DNA of 64,000 bases from Chitinophaga pinensis. Its GTDB lineage: Bacteria; Bacteroidota; Bacteroidia; Flavobacteriales_D; Crocinitomicaceae. A model generated the notes under the pieces. That model did not search any database. It was not told the DNA's origin and saw only the letters and a program-made list of their open reading frames with translations. Positions 8,578 to 15,869 of this stretch are shown here, piece after piece. Both the position numbers and the translations under genes were made by a program. Each line of letters begins with the position of its first letter. Within the stretch, counting starts at the first letter, position 1. The stretch is from positions 256,478-320,477 of the forward strand of contig CAMAZP010000001.1 in NCBI GenBank assembly GCA_945863605.1. Reading direction: 5' to 3'.

Positions 8578-10683
8578 ATGGTTTCTTATATTCAAGCTAA
8601 CTCTAATCTTTCAGAAAAATCAATTGTAAATACACTTCAATTATTGAATGAAGGAGCAACAGTTCCTTTTATTGCGCGCTATCGCAAGGAAATGACTGGT
8701 GGTTTGGATGAAGTGGAAATTGCTTTGATTCGCGATCTTGGAAAGAAATACGATGAGTTAATTGCTCGACAGCAAACGATTTTAAATTCGATTGAAGAAC
8801 AAGGAAAATTAACTCCTGAATTAAAAGAAAAAATCACTACTTGTTTAGATGCTATCATTCTGGAAGACATTTACTTACCTTATAAACAGAAACGTCAAAC
8901 AAAAGGGGATAAAGCGAAGAAATTAGGTTTAGAGCCTTTAGCAAAAATGATTATGTCGCAGCGTGGTGGAGATCCGTTTTCAATGGCTGATAAATTTGTG
9001 AAGGGAGATGTAGAAGATGAAAAAATGGCTATTGATGGTGCAAAAGATATTATTGCTGAATGGATCAATGAAAATGGTGCAGCTCGCGCAAAAATTCGTT
9101 ATTTGTTCCAACGAAAGTCTTTGTTAGCCTCAAAAATGGTGAAAGGTAAAGAAGAAGAAGGTGCAAAATACCGCGATTATTTCGACTTTTCAGAACCTTT
9201 GTATAAATGTGCTTCTCATCGCTTATTAGCTTTGGTTCGTGCTGAACGTGAAGGTTTTATTTCCTTAAAAGCACAACCCGACCAAGCGGAAGCGATTGAA
9301 TCTTTAGAACGCTTTTTTGTGAAAGGAAATGACGCTTGTGCAACAATTGTGGGTGAAGCGTGTAAAGAATCTTACAAACGTTTGATGTGTCCTTCGCTTG
9401 AAAATGAAATTTTGAGTGAAGCCAAAGAAAAAGCGGATAAAGAAGCGATTAAGATTTTTACGACGAATTTACGCCAATTACTTTTAGCGCCACCTTTGGG
9501 TTCAAAGCGAATTTTGGCAATTGACCCGGGATTTAGAACGGGTTGTAAAGTAGTGTGCATTGATGAATCAGGAGATTTGTTAATGAATCAAACGATATAC
9601 CCACATCCACCGCAAAATGAAAGTTCGGCCGCAAAATCAAAAATTGCACAGTTTGTACAAGCGTATAAAATTCAAGCGATTGCGATTGGCGATGGAACAG
9701 CAGGTCGAGAAACGGAAGCCTTAATTAAACAAATTCGTTTCGACCGCGAAGTCGAGGTATTTGTGGTGCGTGAAGATGGTGCTTCGATTTATTCTGCTAG
9801 TCCAATTGCTCGCAAGGAATTCCCAACGTATGATGTTACTGTTCGTGGTTCTGTTTCCATTGGTCGACGTTTGATGGATCCATTGGCGGAATTGGTGAAA
9901 ATTGACCCAAAATCAATAGGAGTGGGGCAATATCAGCACGAAGTCAATCAAAATTTATTGAAAGATGCATTGGATGATGTAGTTATTTCGTGTGTAAACT
10001 CAGTAGGAGTGGATTTGAATACAGCCTCGCCTTATTTATTGAGTTACGTTTCTGGCTTGGGACCAACTTTAGCAGAAAATATTGTTGCATATCGTACTGA
10101 AAATGGTGGAATTCGCTCGCGTGAAGAATTGAAAAAAGTGAAACGTTTAGGTGAAAAAGCATACGAACAAGCAGCTGGATTTTTGCGCGTAAGAAACTCA
10201 GAAAATCCGTTAGATAATTCAGCGGTACATCCTGAAAGTTATAAAGTGGTGCAGTCAATGGCGAGGAAATTACAAGTGGATTTAAAGACTTTAATTGGCA
10301 ATGATGATTTATTGAAAGAAATAAAGAAAATTGATTTTCAGGAAATTGATTCCTACACATTTGATGACATCATAAAAGAGCTTAAAAAACCAGGACGCGA
10401 CCCACGAAAAAAAGCGAAAGTTTTGGAGTTTGATTCTTCCATTCGAACGATGGACGATTTGAGAATTGGAATGATTCTACCTGGAATTGTTACAAATGTA
10501 ACTGCTTTTGGAGCTTTTGTAAACATTGGAATCAAAGAAAATGGCTTGATTCACAAATCGAATTTAGCAGAAACCTACGTCGAAGATCCAGCACAGTTTA
10601 TTTCTTTACACGAACACGTTTCTGTTCAGGTTTTAGAGATTGATGCAAGTAGAAAACGAGTAGGGTTGAAGCGGGTGAAGTAA
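8578..10683 (+). CDS. tex: Tex-family RNA-binding protein
   Basis: The 701-residue protein has the complete Tex layout. An N-terminal helical region is followed by a YqgF/RNase H-like domain beginning at LAIDPGFRTG (about residue 315). Next come helix-hairpin-helix units around YVSGLGPTLAENIV and a C-terminal S1 domain (GIVTNVTAFGAFVNIG, about 640-701). Tex binds nucleic acid and affects transcription. The exact role in Bacteroidota is not established. It starts at the ATG at 8578, with no recognisable Shine-Dalgarno. Confidence 0.95.
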   Translation: MVSYIQANSNLSEKSIVNTLQLLNEGATVPFIARYRKEMTGGLDEVEIALIRDLGKKYDELIARQQTILNSIEEQGKLTPELKEKITTCLDAIILEDIYLPYKQKRQTKGDKAKKLGLEPLAKMIMSQRGGDPFSMADKFVKGDVEDEKMAIDGAKDIIAEWINENGAARAKIRYLFQRKSLLASKMVKGKEEEGAKYRDYFDFSEPLYKCASHRLLALVRAEREGFISLKAQPDQAEAIESLERFFVKGNDACATIVGEACKESYKRLMCPSLENEILSEAKEKADKEAIKIFTTNLRQLLLAPPLGSKRILAIDPGFRTGCKVVCIDESGDLLMNQTIYPHPPQNESSAAKSKIAQFVQAYKIQAIAIGDGTAGRETEALIKQIRFDREVEVFVVREDGASIYSASPIARKEFPTYDVTVRGSVSIGRRLMDPLAELVKIDPKSIGVGQYQHEVNQNLLKDALDDVVISCVNSVGVDLNTASPYLLSYVSGLGPTLAENIVAYRTENGGIRSREELKKVKRLGEKAYEQAAGFLRVRNSENPLDNSAVHPESYKVVQSMARKLQVDLKTLIGNDDLLKEIKKIDFQEIDSYTFDDIIKELKKPGRDPRKKAKVLEFDSSIRTMDDLRIGMILPGIVTNVTAFGAFVNIGIKENGLIHKSNLAETYVEDPAQFISLHEHVSVQVLEIDASRKRVGLKRVK

Positions 10684-10710
10684 AAAGTTAGAATTTATTA
10701 AGAAATTTAA

Positions 10711-11082
10711 ATGGAAAATTCCAAATCGCCTTATGATAGCTTGAAATTCAAAACGATTGATGAATATCACGATTTTCAAGCTCCTGAAATTCAACTAAAA
10801 TTACAAGAACTTAGAGAAATCATAAAAGAATCTTTGGTCGATTGTGAAGAGGTAATAAGTTATAATATGCCTGCTTTCAAGAAAAAAAAAGTTATAGTTT
10901 ACTATGCTGCAAATAAACATCATATTGGTTTTTACCCAACACCGACACCAATTATTGAATTTCAAAAAGAATTATTGCCTTACAAAACTTCAAAAGGAGC
11001 AATTCAATTCCCATTAAATGAGCCACTTCCAAAAGAATTGATTCAACGAATTGTAAAATTTAGGGACAATGAAGTTCGTTAA
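10711..11082 (+). CDS. DUF1801/YdhG-like protein
   Basis: The 123 residues have the pattern of the DUF1801 family, whose YdhG member is called an iron chaperone. Visible features are an N-terminal TIDEYHDFQAPEIQ segment, YNMPAFK, and GFYPTPTPIIEF, ending in a helix that begins PKELIQRIV. The biochemical function is not established. It lies 27 bases after tex on the same strand. Confidence 0.75.
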   Translation: MENSKSPYDSLKFKTIDEYHDFQAPEIQLKLQELREIIKESLVDCEEVISYNMPAFKKKKVIVYYAANKHHIGFYPTPTPIIEFQKELLPYKTSKGAIQFPLNEPLPKELIQRIVKFRDNEVR

Positions 11083-11139
11083 TTCAATTTCCGTCTGAAC
11101 TAATATGTTATTAATACGTTATATTTAATTAAAACAAAT

Positions 11140-11751
11140 ATGGATAAATTTGATTTATTAAATAGCACGCTACTAAATACGATGACTTATCAAGCGTATT
11201 TTAAGCTTACTGAAGAACTACTTGGTGAAGGAAAAACAACTGGTCCCAATCAAACTGAAGATTATGTTCATTACACGAATTTGAATTTTCACAGAATGAA
11301 AAGATTGTATAAAACTGTAACCATCAATTCTGAATTAGCAACTCAAATTCAATCAATTACACTCCCTCAAACTTGGCTTGTGATATCTGAAGCTTGGTGT
11401 GGAGATGCAGCTCAAAATGTTCCAATTCTTCAAAAAATGGCTGATTTATCTCAAAATGTGGAGCTAAAAATAATTTTGAGAGATGAGAATTTAGAGTTAA
11501 TGGATTTGTATTTAACAAACGGTGGACGTTCAATTCCAAAGTTAATAGCATTGGATAATTCAACTCAAAATGAGTTATTCACTTGGGGCCCAAGACCTTC
11601 AACTATTCAAAAAGTGATGAATGAACTTAAAGCGGAGAATGTTAGTCAAATAAGTGAAATTGTTGAGAAAATTCAAATTGCTTACAATGCAGATAAAAGT
11701 CAATCTATTCAAAATGAGTTTCTACAATTACTAACAGAAAAAAATAATTAA
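11140..11751 (+). CDS. Thioredoxin-like family protein
   Basis: This 203-residue cytosolic protein resembles the Thioredoxin_9 group. The central fold has SEAWCGDAAQN where thioredoxin has WCGPC, followed by the cis-Pro segment GGRSIPKLIALD. Only one Cys remains at the active site, so an ordinary dithiol exchange is unlikely. It has no signal peptide. It is followed after 2 bases by a small membrane protein, so the two are likely cotranscribed. Confidence 0.75.
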   Translation: MDKFDLLNSTLLNTMTYQAYFKLTEELLGEGKTTGPNQTEDYVHYTNLNFHRMKRLYKTVTINSELATQIQSITLPQTWLVISEAWCGDAAQNVPILQKMADLSQNVELKIILRDENLELMDLYLTNGGRSIPKLIALDNSTQNELFTWGPRPSTIQKVMNELKAENVSQISEIVEKIQIAYNADKSQSIQNEFLQLLTEKNN

Positions 11752-11753
11752 TT

Positions 11754-12182
11754 ATGCAAAATTACAAGAATCACCTGCGATTAAATCCTGCTCATCATTT
11801 TATCTTAATTCCAATTGTTGCAACCCTATTTATTTGGAGTATTGTTTACTTTTTTCAAAGTGAAAATGGGTTTACAGAAAAAATAATCTTTATACTTTTT
11901 AGCATTAGTCTCATTATTGTTTCAATGATTACGAGAGTTTACGCACTCAAAAATCAAGATCGTATCATTCGATTGGAAATGCGCCAACGCTATTTTGAAT
12001 TAACTGGAAAATCATTCAATGACAAGGAAAAACAATTACGACTTGGTCAAATAATAGCTTTACGTTTTGCTTCAAATGTTGAGCTTTTGGAATTAATTGA
12101 AAAATCGATTAAAGATAATTTAACGAATAAAGAAATCAAATTAGCAGTAAAAGATTGGCAAGCAGATACAAATAGAATATAG
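11754..12182 (+). CDS. DUF6526-like small membrane protein
   Basis: The 142-residue protein has two predicted membrane helices (about residues 16-34 and 43-62). A soluble helical part with RLEMRQRYFELTGK follows. It matches my recollection of the DUF6526 family, common in Bacteroidota and of unknown function. It is translationally adjacent to the thioredoxin-like gene. Confidence 0.65.
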   Translation: MQNYKNHLRLNPAHHFILIPIVATLFIWSIVYFFQSENGFTEKIIFILFSISLIIVSMITRVYALKNQDRIIRLEMRQRYFELTGKSFNDKEKQLRLGQIIALRFASNVELLELIEKSIKDNLTNKEIKLAVKDWQADTNRI

Positions 12183-12190
12183 ACATTACA

Positions 12191-13336
12191 CTATTTCTCA
12201 TTTAATAAACCAATTGCTATCTTCATTCGAATGATTCTTTTCACAGAAGCATCAGCTTTGAGCTTGAAATTTTTATCTTTTCTGTAAGCACTCAGCAATT
12301 CGTCATGCGATTTCTTAACATCTAAAGGCATTAATAAAATATCACAACCTGCGTTGATTGCTTTAAATGAAGCTTGAGGAACACTTGCGACACCACCCAT
12401 ATTCATTGCGTCAGTTACAATTAGTCCTTCAAACTGTAGACTATCACGTAAAAGATTTGTCACAATTTTTTCAGAACAAGTTGAGGGTAGACCTTCAGTG
12501 TCGAATTTTTTATTGTTCACTACGGCAATATGAGCTACCATAATTGACAAAACACCATTATCAATTAATTCTGGATAATTTTTGACTTCCTTCATCTCAC
12601 CATCAATTGATTGTAAAGAGTGATGCGTGTCGCCTGAAACTAATCCATGTCCGGGGAAATGTTTAGCAGTGGCAATTATATTGTTTTTTTGAGTGATTTG
12701 GATAAATTCGTCAGACCATGGAATTAAATTTTCGGCGATTGCTCCAAAACCTCGGTAACCGACTGTTTTATTGGCTGACATATCTACAACAGGCGCAAAA
12801 TTATAATTGATTCCAATTGCATTTAAGTCAGTAGAAATCGTTTGAGCAACCATTGAAACTTCTTCAATAGAATTTACTTCATTTGCTTTTTTAACTTGAG
12901 TTGAACCTGTAATTTTACGGTTAACTAAACTTGGTTCAGCGTCAGCACTGTAAAGAAATGGTAAGTTTCCAATTTTTTTATTGCTTGTTTCAAAGTCCTT
13001 AATCCAAGTTGTGAATTCTTCTTTAGTCCCATTTAACATCAGAACACCACCTATTAATCGCTCTTTAATGTATTGATCAATTTGGTCTTTGGTCTTTCCT
13101 AAACGTCCAACTGCAGGCATGATTAATTGAGCGATTCTTGCAGTATCATCCAATTCTTTAAAAATGCGATCTACTTCTTTGTCAAGTTCTTTATTTTCGG
13201 TTAAAAAATCTGAAAGTGCAAAATTGATTTTTGAAATTGGTTGTTTGATTACTTTTTTTACTTCTTTAGTTGGACTTTGTGCGCAACTATGGAATAACAT
13301 TGAACTTAAAACAACAACTGATATTAATTTGAACAT
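12191..13336 (-). CDS. Glycoside hydrolase family 3 lipoprotein (NagZ-like beta-N-acetylhexosaminidase)
   Basis: From the ATG at 13336 the protein is 381 residues with a lipoprotein signal ending FHSC. The ORF-track start at 13351 is a TTG that overlaps a -7 box, so the ATG is preferred. The GH3 motif KHFPGHG, the GDTHHS segment (His-Asp acid/base pair in NagZ) and VTDAMNM (Asp nucleophile) are all present. NagZ removes GlcNAc from muropeptides in recycling. Here the lipoprotein signal places it on a membrane, possibly the outer one. There is only a single catalytic GH3 domain. It converges with the DUF6526 gene. Confidence 0.88.
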   Translation of the reverse strand: MFKLISVVVLSSMLFHSCAQSPTKEVKKVIKQPISKINFALSDFLTENKELDKEVDRIFKELDDTARIAQLIMPAVGRLGKTKDQIDQYIKERLIGGVLMLNGTKEEFTTWIKDFETSNKKIGNLPFLYSADAEPSLVNRKITGSTQVKKANEVNSIEEVSMVAQTISTDLNAIGINYNFAPVVDMSANKTVGYRGFGAIAENLIPWSDEFIQITQKNNIIATAKHFPGHGLVSGDTHHSLQSIDGEMKEVKNYPELIDNGVLSIMVAHIAVVNNKKFDTEGLPSTCSEKIVTNLLRDSLQFEGLIVTDAMNMGGVASVPQASFKAINAGCDILLMPLDVKKSHDELLSAYRKDKNFKLKADASVKRIIRMKIAIGLLNEK

Positions 13337-13348
13337 AATTTTTTTATT

Positions 13349-13356
13349 CAAAACTA
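13349..13356 (-). promoter_or_regulatory. -7 box before the GH3 gene
   Basis: On the minus strand TAGTTTTG matches TAnnTTTG and ends 12 bases before the ATG at 13336. Confidence 0.4.
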
Positions 13357-13446
13357 ATTACTTTATAAGGTAAAAAATTAGTTGATTATTAAATTAACTA
13401 ATATTAAAAAGTTGAAAACTGATAGTAGTATCTTTTTACAATCAAC

Positions 13447-14130
13447 TCAATACAAGTCTTTTCTATATCCAACGTTAAATGTAAAAAACAATTGAGAATA
13501 TAATTGAGAAAAGGACGCTGTTTGATTGTTAGCTTTTCCGAAAAGAGCATACTGCCCATTAATATCAAAATAAAAAGTTCCAGTAGCAGGAATTGTGTAT
13601 TTAAGTCCTCCTTGAAGTCCTGCCGCAATACTTATTATGTTTCCTTTATCTTGTTCATTGGGAGAAGTGATATAATTTGGTTCCCATTGAAATACACCTG
13701 TAACATCACTTTTTTCATAATCTCTTTTTACTGTATTAAAAAACAACATGAAATTAGTGCCACCATATAGTGAAAAACCATTGTCATAATCGTTCCCCAA
13801 ATATCTTCTTGTTCCACCTTCAATCGTAAAATAACTAGTCTTTGAAACATAATTTACAGAAAGCACATTAGGTGTTGTCGTAACATCAACAGCCGTTACA
13901 TATGTGGAATACTTATCATCTTCTTTTTGAGGGAAATAATATCCAACTCGACCATAAAAAGTAACATCATTGCTTCTTGGCAATTCAATTCCACCATGGA
14001 AACCAAAAAATGGTTTAGGAACAGTAAATCCTTTTAAAACTCCAGTTCCTGCATTAATACTAATTTGAGAAATTGATTGAAAGGACAATACAATCATTAA
14101 AAAAGCAACCGAAAGTTTCATATTTTTCAT
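13447..14130 (-). CDS. Outer-membrane beta-barrel-like protein, unknown function
   Basis: The 227-residue protein has a signal peptide (MKNMKLSVAF..., cleavage near SIS-QIS). Alternating aromatic/polar strands follow, for example VTFYGRVGYYFP, and it ends with an FTFNVGY strand, as in small 8-stranded outer-membrane barrels. The family is not recognised. Its start overlaps the stop of the upstream glycosylase gene in an ATGA arrangement, so the two are translationally coupled although functionally unrelated. Confidence 0.6.
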   Translation of the reverse strand: MKNMKLSVAFLMIVLSFQSISQISINAGTGVLKGFTVPKPFFGFHGGIELPRSNDVTFYGRVGYYFPQKEDDKYSTYVTAVDVTTTPNVLSVNYVSKTSYFTIEGGTRRYLGNDYDNGFSLYGGTNFMLFFNTVKRDYEKSDVTGVFQWEPNYITSPNEQDKGNIISIAAGLQGGLKYTIPATGTFYFDINGQYALFGKANNQTASFSQLYSQLFFTFNVGYRKDLY

Positions 14131-14639
14131 TTTAATTTAAAATTTGGACAATCATTTTTGTGAGCTCCTGGTAAAATCGTTATGCTCATTAAAAATTCAT
14201 TCACAATTTCTTTGCCAACAAATTTAAAGTTCTTTTTAAATAATTTTACCCAATCTTCTAAAGTAATTTCACCTTGAAGTTTCAACCAATTATAAAAAGA
14301 ACCATTTTCTTCAACAATTTTAATTACTTGTTTAGCATTATTGATAACAGCATTAATCTTTAATTTGTTTCGTATAATCCCTTTGTTTTGTAATAATTCT
14401 TCAATTTTATAATCATCGTACATGGCGATTTTGTAAAAGTTATAATTATCAAAAGCTACAAGAAATACATCTTGTTTCTTTAAAATGGTTTCCCAAGAAA
14501 GACCTGCTTGATTAATTTCTAGAATTAATCGGCCAAATAATTCAAAGTCATCTGTCAATTCAACTCCATAAAATTTATCATGGTAAACTCTATGAACATT
14601 GTCAATCGGTAAATTTTTACAAAAATCACAATAAGACAT
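14127..14639 (-). CDS. tag: DNA-3-methyladenine glycosylase I
   Basis: Excises 3-methyladenine from alkylated DNA. From the ATG at 14639 the protein is 170 residues and begins MSYCDFC. The ORF-track start at 14645 is a TTG inside a -7 box. Cys4, His20, His160 and Cys164 (HKNDC) match the four zinc ligands of the Tag family, and the GLSWETILKK segment is characteristic. The protein is slightly shorter than E. coli Tag. It is coupled to the downstream barrel gene by an ATGA overlap. Confidence 0.88.
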   Translation of the reverse strand: MSYCDFCKNLPIDNVHRVYHDKFYGVELTDDFELFGRLILEINQAGLSWETILKKQDVFLVAFDNYNFYKIAMYDDYKIEELLQNKGIIRNKLKINAVINNAKQVIKIVEENGSFYNWLKLQGEITLEDWVKLFKKNFKFVGKEIVNEFLMSITILPGAHKNDCPNFKLK

Positions 14640-14642
14640 AAT

Positions 14643-14650
14643 CAAATATA
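14643..14650 (-). promoter_or_regulatory. -7 box abutting the tag start
   Basis: On the minus strand TATATTTG ends 3 bases before the ATG at 14639. If used, the message would be leaderless. Confidence 0.45.
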
Positions 14651-14660
14651 TGCTTATTAT

Positions 14661-14688
14661 TTTGATTTAGAAATATTTACTATTTTTG
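14661..14688 (+). promoter_or_regulatory. Promoter of the SdiA-regulated-type gene
   Basis: TTTG is followed by 16 bases and then TATTTTTG, matching both Bacteroidota promoter elements at slightly short spacing. The GTG start at 14703 lies 14 bases downstream. It is divergent from the tag promoter in a 63-base intergenic space. Confidence 0.5.
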
Positions 14689-14702
14689 TTTTAATAATTA
14701 AT

Positions 14703-15668
14703 GTGAAAAAACAACACTTTTTTTCTTTTGTTTTAGCAACGCTGTCTTTTGTAGCTGCAAAATCCCTTGAAGAAGTAGGGGTAGAAAATTATTATTACCA
14801 AAAAGCTACAAATTTTTATAAAGAAGATGGGTATTTTGACTTAATCCATCCTACAGAGGTAAATGTACTACCGATGGGGGTTTCGTCTTTTTCTGATTTA
14901 ACCTCAATGGATTCAACACATCTTGTTGGTATTGTGCCCAATAGTGGTGAAGTTGTTTTTTTAGATTTAATAGATTATTCGATTTCTAGCAAACTTTCTT
15001 TAGGAAGCGATCACAAATTTGTTGCTATTTCGAAAATAGATTCAACCTTAATCCTAATGGATTCTGAAAGTAAAGTACATTTTTTACTACCTCCTTATGA
15101 CGTAAATTCATTCGCATCTTCCAATAACACTAAAGAAAATTTCAATTCAGTTGGAATCTGTTTGCATCAATCTACAAAAAGGCTTTTTCTTATTTCTGAA
15201 GTTCAAGAAAAAGAAGAAGGTCAATTTTCTAGTTTTTTGTATGCTTTTAATTTGAATAAAAATCAATTGAGAGATGAACCAATATTTGAGATTAATTCTA
15301 CTGATATTGAAACATTTGCATTAAACAACAATTTATCGCTTCCCATTACTTTTGTCACAAATTCTGGTGATACAATTCAGGGTTTAGATTTTAACCCATC
15401 GGCAATTGCTGTTCACCCAAAAACGAATGAAATTTATATTCTTTCTTCAACTGATAGAAGCCTAATTGTTTACAATCAATTTGGAGAAATAGTTAATTAT
15501 ACAACGCTCGATTCATCGATTTTCCCAAGACCTTCTGGTATGACATTTCAAGAAAATGGAGACTTGTTAATTTCAAATTCAGAATTATTAAATCCTTCAA
15601 TAGTCAAGTTGAAATGGAACAAATTGTATCAATCACTTGAAGGTCATGGTTTAATTTTCGGACGTTAA
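14703..15668 (+). CDS. Secreted SdiA-regulated-domain beta-propeller protein
   Basis: The 321-residue protein starts at a GTG with a signal-like stretch (MKKQHFFSFVLATLSFVAA). A propeller-type sequence follows. Strand pairs such as LTSMDSTHLVGIVPNSGEVVFLD and FNPSAIAVHPKTNEIYILSS resemble the SdiA-regulated family (PF06977). The molecular function of that family is unknown, and regulation by SdiA is a property of the founding enterobacterial member only. Confidence 0.72.
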   Translation: MKKQHFFSFVLATLSFVAAKSLEEVGVENYYYQKATNFYKEDGYFDLIHPTEVNVLPMGVSSFSDLTSMDSTHLVGIVPNSGEVVFLDLIDYSISSKLSLGSDHKFVAISKIDSTLILMDSESKVHFLLPPYDVNSFASSNNTKENFNSVGICLHQSTKRLFLISEVQEKEEGQFSSFLYAFNLNKNQLRDEPIFEINSTDIETFALNNNLSLPITFVTNSGDTIQGLDFNPSAIAVHPKTNEIYILSSTDRSLIVYNQFGEIVNYTTLDSSIFPRPSGMTFQENGDLLISNSELLNPSIVKLKWNKLYQSLEGHGLIFGR

Positions 15669-15791
15669 TTTTTTTACAAGCATTAAATTCGTGTAAATTA
15701 AAGCAATTCGTTTCTAAATTTATCTATAAGTCACTAGCAGCTTTTTTAGACATTTATTCTTCAATTTATTTCAATTTATATCCTTTAAATA

Positions 15792-15820
15792 TGTTAGCTC
15801 GTACAAGAACTAACACCTTT
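15792..15820 (+). terminator. Possible weak hairpin upstream of pheT
   Basis: TGTTAG and CTAACA form a 6-bp stem with a 12-base loop, followed by CCTTTTC. It lies upstream of the pheT -7 box, so it could end readthrough from the propeller gene. The short T tract makes this uncertain. Confidence 0.25.
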
Positions 15821-15840
15821 TCTCTCCACCAATAATTTAT

Positions 15841-15848
15841 TAACTTTG
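15841..15848 (+). promoter_or_regulatory. -7 box of pheT
   Basis: TAACTTTG is an exact TAnnTTTG and lies 21 bases before the ATG at 15870. I see no -33 TTG. Confidence 0.5.
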
Positions 15849-15869
15849 CTACCACTTTAAAAATCACTC

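Noticed and set aside
9983-10360. 125-residue reverse ORF inside tex
   Set aside because: It lies antisense within a complete, conserved tex gene and has no recognisable domain; a shadow frame.
13404-13628. 74-residue reverse ORF overlapping the barrel gene
   Set aside because: It shares the strand but another frame with the barrel gene, whose signal peptide and strand pattern are convincing.
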